This document shows, in pieces, positions 27,001-35,181 of a stretch of DNA of 64,000 nucleotides. Made by a program: the position numbers and the translations under genes. This DNA is from a virus, in IMG/VR virus record IMGVR_UViG_3300046787_000302, positions 64,001-128,000 of that record. One strand, given 5' to 3'. How positions within the stretch are numbered: position 1 is the first letter of the stretch; each line of letters starts with the position of its first letter. A model generated the notes under the pieces. It saw only the letters and a list, made by a program, of their open reading frames with translations. It was not told the DNA's origin and searched no databases.

Positions 27001-27364
27001 TTGGCTGTGATGTTATTTGTTCTAACTTATCTACTTTTTGCTGTAACTCACTAATAAGATTATACTGTTTATTAAGTATATCGAACAACTCTTGATTGAG
27101 TGCTTCTTTTATTCTACCATACTCATGTAAAGCTTCAATAAAAGTAGTATGCTCTACAGGGCAGCTTGCTATTTGTACATCTTCAATAAAGACATTAAAC
27201 ACCGCTTCTGGATATTGAAAAGTAGCTCTCTTTCCATTATTTACATGCAAATCAATTATGTAAGTACTTGAAGAGAATACTTGCTTTTCAACTCGTATGT
27301 TATCAGTTAACCAAGCAATAATCTCTTTATTCAGAAAGAACTTTGGTTTATCTTCTGGTTTCAT
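26993..27364 (-). CDS. Unknown protein (123 aa) with C-terminal coiled coil
   Basis: I do not recognise the family. The N-terminal 75 residues look like a mixed alpha/beta domain. Residues about 90-117 (LFDILNKQYNLISELQQKVDKLEQI) form a short leucine-spaced coiled coil, pointing to oligomerisation. It overlaps the dUTPase stop by four bases and the cREC start by eight, so it is co-translated with nucleotide-metabolism genes. Confidence 0.65.
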   Translation of the reverse strand: MKPEDKPKFFLNKEIIAWLTDNIRVEKQVFSSSTYIIDLHVNNGKRATFQYPEAVFNVFIEDVQIASCPVEHTTFIEALHEYGRIKEALNQELFDILNKQYNLISELQQKVDKLEQITSQPNG

Positions 27365-27792
27365 TTTCCTGTTGAGCCATGACCGCCAGCTCCGCGTTCA
27401 GTTTCTGATAACTCTTCTACTACTAGATATTCTATAAAAGGTACAGGTATGATGATTAACTGAGCAACACGATCACCAACATTATATTTAGTTACAAAAT
27501 CTAGATCATGTTCAGTAACATTAAACGTTACCATTACTTCACCTCTGTAGCCTGAGTCAATAACTCCAACAGAGTTACTCATTGCTAAGTTGTAATTACG
27601 CACAGAAGAACGAGGAAACACAAGTCCTACCATACCTTCAGGAATCTCAACAGCTATTCCTGTACCATATACTACTTGATTCTCTCTTGAGTAATCAACT
27701 GATGTAGCTACAAGATCTGCACCTGCATCACCAGGCTTACCAAACTTTGGTGCTACAGCACTAGGATGTAGCTTTTTTAACTTTACTTTCAT
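27361..27792 (-). CDS. dut: dUTPase
   Basis: It hydrolyses dUTP to dUMP and pyrophosphate, lowering uracil incorporation and feeding dTMP synthesis. All five motifs of the trimeric family are present: DAGADL (22-27), PRSS (60-63), GVIDSGYRGE (76-85), GDRVAQL (106-112) and the C-terminal RGAGGHGSTGK (133-143). The length of 143 aa is typical. It overlaps the 3' end of the HAD gene by 32 bases and the next gene by four. Together with uracil-DNA glycosylase at 52887 it suggests the phage keeps its own DNA uracil-free. Very secure. Confidence 0.97.
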   Translation of the reverse strand: MKVKLKKLHPSAVAPKFGKPGDAGADLVATSVDYSRENQVVYGTGIAVEIPEGMVGLVFPRSSVRNYNLAMSNSVGVIDSGYRGEVMVTFNVTEHDLDFVTKYNVGDRVAQLIIIPVPFIEYLVVEELSETERGAGGHGSTGK

Positions 27793-28180
27793 AACGATTG
27801 ATTAAACGTAAACACTTATTTTTAAACCCTCCCGCATGAACTTGTATCATGGGTACTTTGCACTTATTATAAACAGCTCGACGAATCTCATGTTCATTGT
27901 CGTCTAAGTGCCAGACAAACTCAGTATCACATAAATATGTGTACTTCCACTCCATGTTAGTAAACCTAACTTTCCATCTTGGTATACCTAGCTCATCAAC
28001 TACTTCCCATAAATCATCCAACGTTGCTGGATAGTCCATGGCATACTTATGTAGATGATTAACATCATACCGGGTTGTTACTACCCACACATCATACCCT
28101 TTGTCCAAGAGTTCCTTTGCGAACTCCTGAACATGAGGATGACTAAGCGTGTGATCAAAATCAAAACTTACTTTTGTCAT
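27761..28180 (-). CDS. HAD-superfamily phosphatase, probably nucleotidase-like
   Basis: Residues 5-11 (SFDFDHT) give the DxD nucleophile motif, Asp7 and Asp9. VVTTR near 34-38 is motif II. HLDDNEHEI near 93-101 supplies the motif IV acidic pair. At 139 aa it is a minimal HAD phosphatase without a cap domain, similar in size to phage 5'(3')-deoxyribonucleotidase-like proteins. It lies between DNA polymerase and dUTPase in the same direction, which favours a nucleotide substrate, though the sequence does not fix it. Confidence 0.7.
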   Translation of the reverse strand: MTKVSFDFDHTLSHPHVQEFAKELLDKGYDVWVVTTRYDVNHLHKYAMDYPATLDDLWEVVDELGIPRWKVRFTNMEWKYTYLCDTEFVWHLDDNEHEIRRAVYNKCKVPMIQVHAGGFKNKCLRLINRYESKVKKATS

Positions 28181-28195
28181 AGCTTAAAGTTATTA

Positions 28196-30142
28196 TTAAA
28201 AACTGAATAGTTCAAGCTGCCCTGTATTAGACAACTTAATGTTTGAGATGTTTTCTATCTCTTTGTTTATTGCATCGATATAAAACTGATAGTTTACATC
28301 TTCTGGGATCTGTTGATCTTTTTCGATATAGTTCATCTCAGTTAGTAACCATCTGTCTGCAATAACCTGGATTGCTCTACCGGAAGCTGGTTCCTTCTTT
28401 ACAATCTTTGATCCTTTGTTACTAACATAGTATCTGATAATCTTTTGAAGCTTTTCAAACTTCTCTTGACCATCAACAATACTATACTTCTCAAAGAACC
28501 AAGAACCTTTTGCTTTACTACCACCACAGAAGTCAAAGAAGTTTGTATGATTACGTACAAAGATCTCAGGGTCTACACCATTAACAAAGTACTCATAGAT
28601 ACCTTTTGGTATTACTAAGAAGCTTTTATTCTTGTGTAATAGTGCTGCTTTCTTTTTGCTTAGATCTTCCCACTCAAAACGACCTTTACACTTTGGTGTT
28701 TTACCTGGCTTCTTGTAAACTGCAATGTAGTTGTTTACATCACCAATGATCATCTTTTTGTACTCATCATGCTCAAGCTCAAGATTAGTTTTCTTCTCCC
28801 ACTCAGCACAAACCATCATATAGATGTCGACATACTTTTCAGGTATCATCATCTCAAGACCATCTGTGTTCTGCATTAAAGGTTGACAATCCGGGATAGC
28901 TTCTGCTAACATCTCATACAACATTGATAGTTGTAGTTGACCGTTTACAGTAATTTGCATTGTCATCTGTGGGTCATACAAGAAACTGTTCTCATCATTA
29001 CTTAAACCATAAGTTGAGTTCAAGATAATCTTGTACACATAGTTCTTTGGATCTGATTTTGGTATCTTCTTTCTTTCGTCAAAGAACCACTCATACAACT
29101 CTAAGAACTCTTTCTTTGGTAAGTGTTCAGGAGCAAACCCGTTTCTAATAGCTAAGTTAGGATAGAATGATGTTACATCACTTGACATAATAGTATATCC
29201 TGGTTTTGCTTCATAGATTCCAGCTTTTGCTGCACCATGGATACCACCAAGACCATAGTAACTATCAACCCCTTTGTAAGATACCTTATAGTCTAACGCA
29301 CCTTTTGTCTCAACAACTACCTTACTCTTAAAGAAGTTAAGTAAGTCATTAAACTGAGGCGTTGTAAAACTAATATAAGGTAAGATACAATCTTCAAGGA
29401 TGATTGCTTGTCTTGGCGTTCTTAGTTTCTTGAGCTCTCTTTTCTCTATACCTAACTTCTTTGTTAAGAAGTAAGCAAATAGTTCTTTTGATATGCGTGG
29501 CTCAGAAGCTGATAGTAAATCAATACCATACTCTTGACTTAAGGTAAGTCTTAAGTTGATCTGTTCTCTACTTAACTCCATAATGTTGCGTGTACTCTCA
29601 ACATCATTAACACAATACTCAAGGACCATTCTCTGAGTCTCTTCAGAATCAACGGGTTGGTTATGTTCATGAGGCATCTCAAGTACGCTTTGCCAATCCA
29701 TACTGTACTGAATCCACTTAAGACTACTCATCTTTGCAGGATTGTCCCAGTGATTAAGCTTAAACACATCGATCTGTTTGATTGATAGTTTATATGGTGC
29801 ATAGTCAAGCATCTCTTTTGAGATCTGCTTATTGATTACTGACTGAGCATAACCATAAATAATACGTGCGATAACTAACGGTGTGTGATTCTTCCAGTTT
29901 TGATGATTATCAAGTATGTACTGAGTGATTTGACTATCAAAGCCAAGACCGTTATATGAGATATGATATTCTTTGTTATTAACGTTTTGTTTTAGAAACG
30001 CAACGAAAGCATCAAAGTCATCTCTGAACTCTGATACCACAAAGTACTTACGTACCTTGTCATTCTTGTAGTGAATAAAGACTGCCATGAAACAATTACA
30101 GATTGTCTCGTAGTCCATCACCCAGTGGGCTTTAGTTTTCAT
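28196..30142 (-). CDS. Family B DNA polymerase with 3'-5' exonuclease
   Basis: Replicative polymerase of 648 aa. The exonuclease has DYE at residues 10-12 (Exo I), YNGLGFD at 63-69 (Exo II) and YCVND at 176-180 (Exo III). The polymerase has motif A SDVTSFYPN with Asp322, motif B KIILNSTYG at 371-379 and motif C QNTDGL with Asp427. Motif C has Asn where most family B enzymes have the first Asp of DTDS. The second Asp, which in RB69 is the essential metal ligand, is kept, so activity is expected. I chose the ATG at 30142 over a TTG two codons upstream. An intrinsic terminator lies 43-71 bases before the start. No protein-primer domain is evident. Confidence 0.93.
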   Translation of the reverse strand: MKTKAHWVMDYETICNCFMAVFIHYKNDKVRKYFVVSEFRDDFDAFVAFLKQNVNNKEYHISYNGLGFDSQITQYILDNHQNWKNHTPLVIARIIYGYAQSVINKQISKEMLDYAPYKLSIKQIDVFKLNHWDNPAKMSSLKWIQYSMDWQSVLEMPHEHNQPVDSEETQRMVLEYCVNDVESTRNIMELSREQINLRLTLSQEYGIDLLSASEPRISKELFAYFLTKKLGIEKRELKKLRTPRQAIILEDCILPYISFTTPQFNDLLNFFKSKVVVETKGALDYKVSYKGVDSYYGLGGIHGAAKAGIYEAKPGYTIMSSDVTSFYPNLAIRNGFAPEHLPKKEFLELYEWFFDERKKIPKSDPKNYVYKIILNSTYGLSNDENSFLYDPQMTMQITVNGQLQLSMLYEMLAEAIPDCQPLMQNTDGLEMMIPEKYVDIYMMVCAEWEKKTNLELEHDEYKKMIIGDVNNYIAVYKKPGKTPKCKGRFEWEDLSKKKAALLHKNKSFLVIPKGIYEYFVNGVDPEIFVRNHTNFFDFCGGSKAKGSWFFEKYSIVDGQEKFEKLQKIIRYYVSNKGSKIVKKEPASGRAIQVIADRWLLTEMNYIEKDQQIPEDVNYQFYIDAINKEIENISNIKLSNTGQLELFSF

Positions 30143-30184
30143 ATGCAACGTTCAGTTAAGCTGTTCCCCCATCTTTGTGTGCAT

Positions 30185-30213
30185 AAAAAATGGGAGAAGC
30201 ATGACCTCTCCCA
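30185..30213 (-). terminator. Leftward intrinsic terminator before the polymerase gene
   Basis: Minus strand TGGGAGA (30213-30207) pairs with TCTCCCA (30197-30191), then TTTTTT (30190-30185). It separates the 126-aa gene from the DNA polymerase, so polymerase expression depends on read-through or a local promoter I could not identify. Confidence 0.85.
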
Positions 30214-30234
30214 TTAGTACAATAGCAACTTAAA

Positions 30235-30615
30235 CTACTTCTTTTGTATCAAACCTGCATAATGAATAGTTACTGGCTGATCTTTACTGCGCATTAAGTC
30301 AACAAAGTCTAAGATCTCATTAGCATTATCAATATAATACTCATAAGATGTCTCCATTAAACGTCTTTCTTCAGCAAAAGGTGTGAACTCTTCAGGATCA
30401 CCTGCTTTTTTCTTTACTGGTATAATCTTTCCACGGTCATCAAGACGAGGTAAGAAGTGATACTTTTGTCTCTTCTCTTTTGAGATGACAGCTAAGATAC
30501 CTTGAGAAGGATCATAGATACATTCTGCAAAAGGACACTCCATGTTGATAGGAATCATGCGAAAACTATCAAGCTCTCCCCACTTTGAAGAGATAATAAA
30601 CATATTGTTTGCCAT
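30235..30615 (-). CDS. Unknown protein (126 aa)
   Basis: No recognised family. It is soluble-looking and has a compact N-terminal half and a basic middle (KKKAGDPEEF near residues 68-77). The C-terminal half is helical. It sits between the 193-aa unknown and the DNA polymerase, with a terminator right after its stop, so it may be made at a higher level than the polymerase. A small replication-associated protein is plausible from position only. Confidence 0.7.
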   Translation of the reverse strand: MANNMFIISSKWGELDSFRMIPINMECPFAECIYDPSQGILAVISKEKRQKYHFLPRLDDRGKIIPVKKKAGDPEEFTPFAEERRLMETSYEYYIDNANEILDFVDLMRSKDQPVTIHYAGLIQKK

Positions 30616-30638
30616 AAGGTTGGTTGGTTTTTTACAAA

Positions 30639-31220
30639 TTAAACTGCTTTTTCTAAGATCTCCAAATCTTGCAGTGCTAAACTAAAAGTTTCTTTGTTCG
30701 GGTTGTACTTATCACACAACTCACCCACTTCTTCAAGGACTTTTACTTTAACATCTAGTAGATGTGCATAGTCCTCAAAGTAAGCTTGTGGGTATAGATA
30801 AGACTGTATGTATAGATACTCGTTCGAACCTTGTTTGTAGTAGTATAGTATTGCTTTCTTTAGACTATCGCTAAGCATTGAGTACTTACCATCAAGAAAG
30901 TAGTTCCAGTCCTTTGCCTTCTTTGTGAAGTTAAAGATATAGATAACTTGTTTGTTATCAGGTGATGTTTCCTTTAGCTCAAACAAAGGTGATGCTGTTA
31001 ACATCGCATCTGCTTTTTTGTATGCTGCTGACTTATCACCTGCTTTATAAACAACTATCAATCTTTTCTTCTTTACCGTATATCTTCCTTCCCAAGCAAC
31101 ATAAACATGTTCGGGTTGAGCAACCTTTTCTTTTTCAGGTAAGACATACGGTAATAAGAAAGCTTTTGACTTCTGAAAATACTTATCGTATAGTGAGCGT
31201 AACTGGTACTTTGATGCCAT
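30639..31220 (-). CDS. Unknown protein (193 aa)
   Basis: No family recognised. The protein is rich in Lys, Tyr and Leu. Residues 40-60 are basic (WEGRYTVKKKRLIVVYKAG). The C-terminal third is helical and acidic. A TATATTTG hexamer-like element ends 19 bases upstream of its ATG, suggesting a host-type promoter just ahead of it. It is co-directional with replication genes. Confidence 0.7.
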   Translation of the reverse strand: MASKYQLRSLYDKYFQKSKAFLLPYVLPEKEKVAQPEHVYVAWEGRYTVKKKRLIVVYKAGDKSAAYKKADAMLTASPLFELKETSPDNKQVIYIFNFTKKAKDWNYFLDGKYSMLSDSLKKAILYYYKQGSNEYLYIQSYLYPQAYFEDYAHLLDVKVKVLEEVGELCDKYNPNKETFSLALQDLEILEKAV

Positions 31221-31236
31221 ATGCGTTTAGATTATA

Positions 31237-32241
31237 CTACAAATATACTTTTTTACTGCCAAGTTCATAAGGAAGATAATAGTTTCTTTCCTTATAGTGC
31301 CACTCTGCTTTGTCTAGGGTTTCACCTAAACGCTCACGCCACTGATTAATACTAGAGTCAGATACACCAAAAGCATATGTGCAGTAGTTTTTATCGATAG
31401 CAACAAAGTTAAACTCAATAGTGTAACCATCATCAACAAGTACCTTGAAGTTTTCCATCACTAGCTCATAGTAGATAGCTGCTTGCATCCAGTAAGAGAA
31501 GTGCTCAATAGAACCATCAAAGTTCATTAGATCTTTTGAAGTAGTCTTTAAGTCGTTTATAAAGATCTTCTTCTGATCGTGATCGACTTTTAGGTTGTCA
31601 ATAATACCTTTCAAGCCAAACGGATAGTCTTTGAACTTATTAACATAGAACATCTTCTCGTTTACTGTTTCGATATTACCTGACATACTATCAAGATGTA
31701 AGCCTAGTAGCTCACATATCTCTGGATGAGACTTAATGATATCAACTGCTTCTGTACAGAAAGTAAGAGTCTCTTGATCGATTAGATCTTTACCCTTTCT
31801 CATCTTTAAGAAGGACCAGTACACTAAGTTATCAAGAGTAACAATCTTCTCAAGACGTTGTGCATCAGTCTTTAAGTTCTGAAAGTAGTTCATATCTACC
31901 ATGATATCAAGAATAGCTCCTTGAAAGTGCTCTAACTCCTCTCTTGAGTCATCAACTAACTGTGACTTATGAGCAAATACTCGATCAATTACGGTCTTTG
32001 TCTTTGCTGTTGGTAAGTCAGTTGGCATTACGATATAGTTCTTTTGCAAACTATCTGGTTCTAAGATAAGATTATGTATTAGTTTACCCTTTATAAGGTG
32101 ATCTGCAACAACTTCTTCTCTAATGCCATTAATGTATACGTCCTTGAAGGACTTGGGATTCCACCGTAGTCTACTTAAACTACTGTAACTAAAGTTAAAA
32201 GGACTACCGTAAAAGGTGTCCATATTGTGTTGCTCTTCCAT
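31237..32241 (-). CDS. PD-(D/E)XK nuclease, RecB-type exonuclease
   Basis: This is likely a recombination or DNA-processing exonuclease. The fold signature is present: KGKLIHNL at 51-58, GIIDNLKVD with Asp215, and FINDLKTT with Asp230 and Lys232, the D-x(n)-DxK core of the superfamily. Its 334-aa length matches phage RecB-like exonucleases that pair with single-strand annealing proteins. A Sak4-like ATPase and an SSB are encoded nearby in the same block, a natural partner set. An alternative ATG seven codons in is possible. Crass-like phages are known to carry such a nuclease in the replication block. Confidence 0.82.
   Translation of the reverse strand: MEEQHNMDTFYGSPFNFSYSSLSRLRWNPKSFKDVYINGIREEVVADHLIKGKLIHNLILEPDSLQKNYIVMPTDLPTAKTKTVIDRVFAHKSQLVDDSREELEHFQGAILDIMVDMNYFQNLKTDAQRLEKIVTLDNLVYWSFLKMRKGKDLIDQETLTFCTEAVDIIKSHPEICELLGLHLDSMSGNIETVNEKMFYVNKFKDYPFGLKGIIDNLKVDHDQKKIFINDLKTTSKDLMNFDGSIEHFSYWMQAAIYYELVMENFKVLVDDGYTIEFNFVAIDKNYCTYAFGVSDSSINQWRERLGETLDKAEWHYKERNYYLPYELGSKKVYL
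31240..31247 (-). promoter_or_regulatory. Possible -7 element TATATTTG
   Basis: Minus strand TATATTTG at 31247-31240 matches the Bacteroidota -7 box, 20 bases before the ATG at 31220. I see no TTG at the expected distance upstream, so the promoter is incomplete. Confidence 0.35.
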
Positions 32242-32255
32242 TGTGTGTCTGTAGT

Positions 32256-32435
32256 TTAAATACCTGATGATTCACTAACGTGATCAACCTCTTCGTCTTT
32301 TGACCAGTAGCCTTGTTGATACATGTAGTTACGAATCTCTAAAGCAGTAGTTCTATCTGTTGTTGTTGACTCGATACGCTCTAAGAAGCCTATTAAATCA
32401 AAACAAGCTTCTTCTGTTTTATTACTTTGGACCAT
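32256..32435 (-). CDS. Small protein (59 aa), unknown
   Basis: ATG at 32435, stop at 32256. It starts MVQSNKTEEACFDLIGFLER and ends DHVSESSGI; acidic and probably helical. It overlaps the 3' end of the next small gene by 14 bases, and together the two fill exactly the space between the nuclease and the 114-aa gene, which supports both being real. No function can be read from it. Confidence 0.6.
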   Translation of the reverse strand: MVQSNKTEEACFDLIGFLERIESTTTDRTTALEIRNYMYQQGYWSKDEEVDHVSESSGI

Positions 32436-32595
32436 GTTCTTGTTTCTTTAATTGTTCTGCTATCTCATCTGGGAGATAACCTAATAAGTTTTTCTTTGGT
32501 AAGAACTCTAATAGCTCATAGATAGCTGTTACATCCTGCATCGCAAAGTCTTCCTTCATCTGTTCTATAACAGCTTCAATAATCGGGTCTTCCAT
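32422..32595 (-). CDS. Small protein (57 aa), unknown
   Basis: ATG at 32595, stop at 32422. It starts MEDPIIEAVIEQMKEDFAMQ and has amphipathic helices throughout with the segment YLPDEIAEQLKKQE near the end. Its start abuts the stop of the 114-aa gene with one base between. Likely a small helical regulator or partner protein; nothing more can be supported. Confidence 0.6.
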   Translation of the reverse strand: MEDPIIEAVIEQMKEDFAMQDVTAIYELLEFLPKKNLLGYLPDEIAEQLKKQEHGPK

Positions 32596-32596
32596 A

Positions 32597-32941
32597 TTAG
32601 TTATATTTTTCTTCCATCATAATAAGAGCATCTCTTTTTGTTTGTGCTTTTACTGATGTACCAACTTTCTTTGTACTTACTGCAGTTTCTAATACACCTC
32701 TCCATATTTTAGAGTTGAACCTATCTTGTTCTAGTGTCCATAAGTCACCGCAGAGAGTTACTCTGTAAATACCTGGTTTTACAAGTACAATACTTCTGTT
32801 ATCACTGGGTCTTAGTTTCTTTGTTTGCATTACAACATAACTTTCTAGTAAGTCTGCAATGCGTTTTAACTCGTGATGTATGCCGGGTATGTTCGTTGAT
32901 ATCAACTTTTGACCCATTAGAGTCTCATGTAGTTCAGCCAT
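32597..32941 (-). CDS. Unknown protein (114 aa)
   Basis: No family recognised. The N-terminus (residues 1-45) contains a helix HHELKRIADLLESYVVMQ that looks like a dimerisation helix. The C-terminal part is basic with beta-type segments (SIVLVKPGIYRVTL). It is packed between the GIY-YIG-like gene and the two tiny genes. Confidence 0.65.
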   Translation of the reverse strand: MAELHETLMGQKLISTNIPGIHHELKRIADLLESYVVMQTKKLRPSDNRSIVLVKPGIYRVTLCGDLWTLEQDRFNSKIWRGVLETAVSTKKVGTSVKAQTKRDALIMMEEKYN

Positions 32942-32952
32942 AATCTTTTTGT

Positions 32953-33396
32953 TTATTCCATATCACGTCCATACCATTTACCTAGTATGTTTCCGTTATA
33001 GGAGTTTGTTCTTAATACGTCTAGTTTAACTTGCCAAGCAAACTCAGCATATGTTAAGTACTTCTTTGTCTTGCACAACTCTAAGATTTCTCTTGAGAAG
33101 TGATTAACTCCAAGTAGCTTAACATCTGCTGATAGTTCTTTGCTTGAGCCATAGTACTTTAACCAGTCAGACTCTTTCTTTATGTACTCAAAAGTTTTTC
33201 TTGTTTTTGTTTCTGCTTTACTACGAGCTGAGATTCGTTTCTTCTTTGTATGGAACAAAGACTTCTTACCTATATAGATCTGACCTGTTGTTAGGTTTGT
33301 GATCTTATAGACAAATCCTTCTAGTTCGTGGTAGTTTGGAAGCTTGTCAAGTGAACTAATAGCAATCTTCTTGTACATCCATGTAGTCTGGCTCAT
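32953..33396 (-). CDS. GIY-YIG-type endonuclease-like protein
   Basis: GFVYKITN at residues 27-34 and YIGKK at 41-45 give the two strands of the GIY-YIG fold. WLKYYGSS near 79-86 and a later Glu in LTYAEFAWQ are typical of phage members of the family. Length 147 aa with no added DNA-binding domain in sight. It overlaps the primase 3' end by 41 bases in another frame, so it is unlikely to be a recent free-standing homing insertion. It could degrade host DNA, as T4 endonuclease II does, or process recombination intermediates. Confidence 0.72.
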   Translation of the reverse strand: MSQTTWMYKKIAISSLDKLPNYHELEGFVYKITNLTTGQIYIGKKSLFHTKKKRISARSKAETKTRKTFEYIKKESDWLKYYGSSKELSADVKLLGVNHFSREILELCKTKKYLTYAEFAWQVKLDVLRTNSYNGNILGKWYGRDME

Positions 33397-34375
33397 TGTT
33401 TACTATGTGTTTTGTTATTAAAGGAACAAGATTGATCATTACTTGCCTAGGTCCAAAGTCACGTATTGCATCTGCTAAGTCTTTTGCCATCTTAAAGTGG
33501 ACATAAGGTGTTCCGTAGTGCTCTTCGTACTTTTTCATTGCTCTAAGTCCTGCATCATCGTTGTCAAAGATAGTAATAATCTTTTTATAACGTCGACTAT
33601 ACTCCTCAATAACATCATGTTTAATCATTGTGTTCTCAGAATCTGGTGCAATAACATCGATACTAAGCTTTAATGATTTAAGTGCCATCAAGTCTTTAAG
33701 ACTAGAGGCAATCACAAGATAATCATGTCCTTTTAGTTGCTCTGAACCTTGTATGTAGTTAGCAACCTTAATAAACTTTTTATCTTTTACAGTTGGTTGA
33801 TATATCTTATATACATCACCTGCTTCTGTAAAGTAACCATAAAGATTCTTGCCTAATATCTCAAGCTCTTTATGTTCACCATCTTCTTCTTTTGACATAA
33901 TGTAACTCTTTAAGGGTCTAACATTATGCCCATCAAGTAATCTGCTACCAATGTTAAACTTGGTCCAGTAATACTGATCTGCTGTTGTCCAGGGTCTCAC
34001 AAAAGTTTCCTTTACGCGATACTTACTATAGCTTTTAAACTCTTGAACATCAAAGCCTCCATTATTATGTAGTATAAACTCGTTATAGTCCTCAATAATA
34101 GTAGCGGCTGCTTGTCCAAAGCTACACTGATACAAATGCTTTACTAAATCAATAGCCCCTCCGCCTTTATCTGTTGAGAAGTCTTTAAACTTGTACTGAG
34201 TTTTCTTCTGGTCAAAGTATATACACATACTTGGTGTACGTTCCTTTGGATTAAAGAGACTCTTTACTTTAAGATCTTGCCCAACAAGCTTTTCAGAGAG
34301 CTTACAATAATGCTCAAAGATCCATGATGATGGAACGAGCTTGACATCTGAGATTAAGTTTTTTGTACTTAGCAT
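33356..34375 (-). CDS. DnaG-like primase with degenerate zinc domain
   Basis: The protein would make RNA primers for replication. The N-terminal 100 residues follow the CHC2-type zinc-domain layout (FNPKERTPSM at 41-50, YKFKDFSTDKGGGAIDL at 61-77), but the usual zinc cysteines and histidine are missing. The Toprim domain follows: YLVIASSLKDLM at 219-230 and TIFDNDDAG at 268-276, with Asp271 and Asp273 as the metal-binding DxD. The first Toprim motif lacks the usual Glu (ASSLKD in place of EG..D), a form I recall in other phage primases. It is one of the replication core genes, close to the DnaB-like helicase. Confidence 0.82.
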   Translation of the reverse strand: MLSTKNLISDVKLVPSSWIFEHYCKLSEKLVGQDLKVKSLFNPKERTPSMCIYFDQKKTQYKFKDFSTDKGGGAIDLVKHLYQCSFGQAAATIIEDYNEFILHNNGGFDVQEFKSYSKYRVKETFVRPWTTADQYYWTKFNIGSRLLDGHNVRPLKSYIMSKEEDGEHKELEILGKNLYGYFTEAGDVYKIYQPTVKDKKFIKVANYIQGSEQLKGHDYLVIASSLKDLMALKSLKLSIDVIAPDSENTMIKHDVIEEYSRRYKKIITIFDNDDAGLRAMKKYEEHYGTPYVHFKMAKDLADAIRDFGPRQVMINLVPLITKHIVNNEPDYMDVQEDCY

Positions 34376-34402
34376 AACCGTGTTAATTATAGGAGAAAAA
34401 AG

Positions 34403-34429
34403 AAGGGCAGAGATAAAATCTCCACCCTT
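34403..34429 (-). terminator. Leftward intrinsic terminator after SSB
   Basis: Minus strand AAGGGTGGAGAT (34429-34418) pairs with ATCTCTGCCCTT (34414-34403), two G-U pairs, three-base loop, then CTTTTTTCTC. It lies between SSB and primase, allowing far more SSB than primase. Confidence 0.82.
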
Positions 34430-34453
34430 TCTTACATCACCTAACCACTAATA

Positions 34454-35149
34454 TTATAAGCTGAAGTCGTTGTTTGGTTCGAAGCCTGCAACTGGCTTAT
34501 CTTCTTTTGGCTCACTAACATGTAGTGCCTTATCAAAAGTAATAAGATCAGCTTCGTTACCCTTTAACACATAAGCTTTCTTTCCTGTCTTGTCATAAGG
34601 TAAATACAAGTCATATGCTGTATAACCTTTTGCATTCTTGTAACCACTTGCTGCAACAGTAAATACCATTGAACGGTTTGCAAATATACGAGATACTGCA
34701 TCAACGTGATCAAAGATAGTTGAAGCTGCAATGTTATCAACTGCTTCTCTAATAGGAGCACCTAAAGAGTTAGCTAAGTTAATTACTGCTTGTAAGTACT
34801 CATTATCACGCTTGTTGTTGATAGTCTTTGTAGTACCATCTGGCATGTTACGAGTTACTGTACTATCCTTCATTGGATATGCTTTGTACTTTACACGACC
34901 AATCTGTCCTAAGTGGCGAGGACTTGTTGGATCACTTGGGTTGATAAAGAAACCTTGGAATGTTGGATCTGTTACTGGTGCAGTTTCTAAGTTTAACACC
35001 AAGCTAACTGAACCATCAGTATCAAAACTACGGTTCTTTAATAACTGAACATTCTGGATACGTGCTTCTGTTGTTCCTGGTCCAATGATTGGGCTAGTTT
35101 TTGCTGTTCCTCTTTCTTCTACTGCTGCGAAATCTTTTGTACTAATCAT
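34454..35149 (-). CDS. Single-stranded DNA-binding protein
   Basis: It coats single-stranded DNA during replication. The 231-aa protein has an OB-like beta-rich N-terminal half (IQNVQLLKNRSFDTDGSVSLVLN near 31-53) and a flexible C-terminal part that ends with the acidic, hydrophobic-tipped tail EPNNDFSL, the typical partner-docking tip of bacterial and phage SSBs. It sits between the Sak4-like ATPase and the primase, and is followed by its own terminator. Family assigned by layout, tail and context; no single motif proves it. Confidence 0.72.
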   Translation of the reverse strand: MISTKDFAAVEERGTAKTSPIIGPGTTEARIQNVQLLKNRSFDTDGSVSLVLNLETAPVTDPTFQGFFINPSDPTSPRHLGQIGRVKYKAYPMKDSTVTRNMPDGTTKTINNKRDNEYLQAVINLANSLGAPIREAVDNIAASTIFDHVDAVSRIFANRSMVFTVAASGYKNAKGYTAYDLYLPYDKTGKKAYVLKGNEADLITFDKALHVSEPKEDKPVAGFEPNNDFSL

Positions 35150-35181
35150 GATTATTCTGTTGTTTATTATTGTTTACATTA

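Noticed and set aside
28196-28873. Family B polymerase motif C NTDG as a sign of an inactive polymerase
   Set aside because: Asp427 and all other catalytic acids are intact, and the frame is uninterrupted, so loss of function is unlikely.
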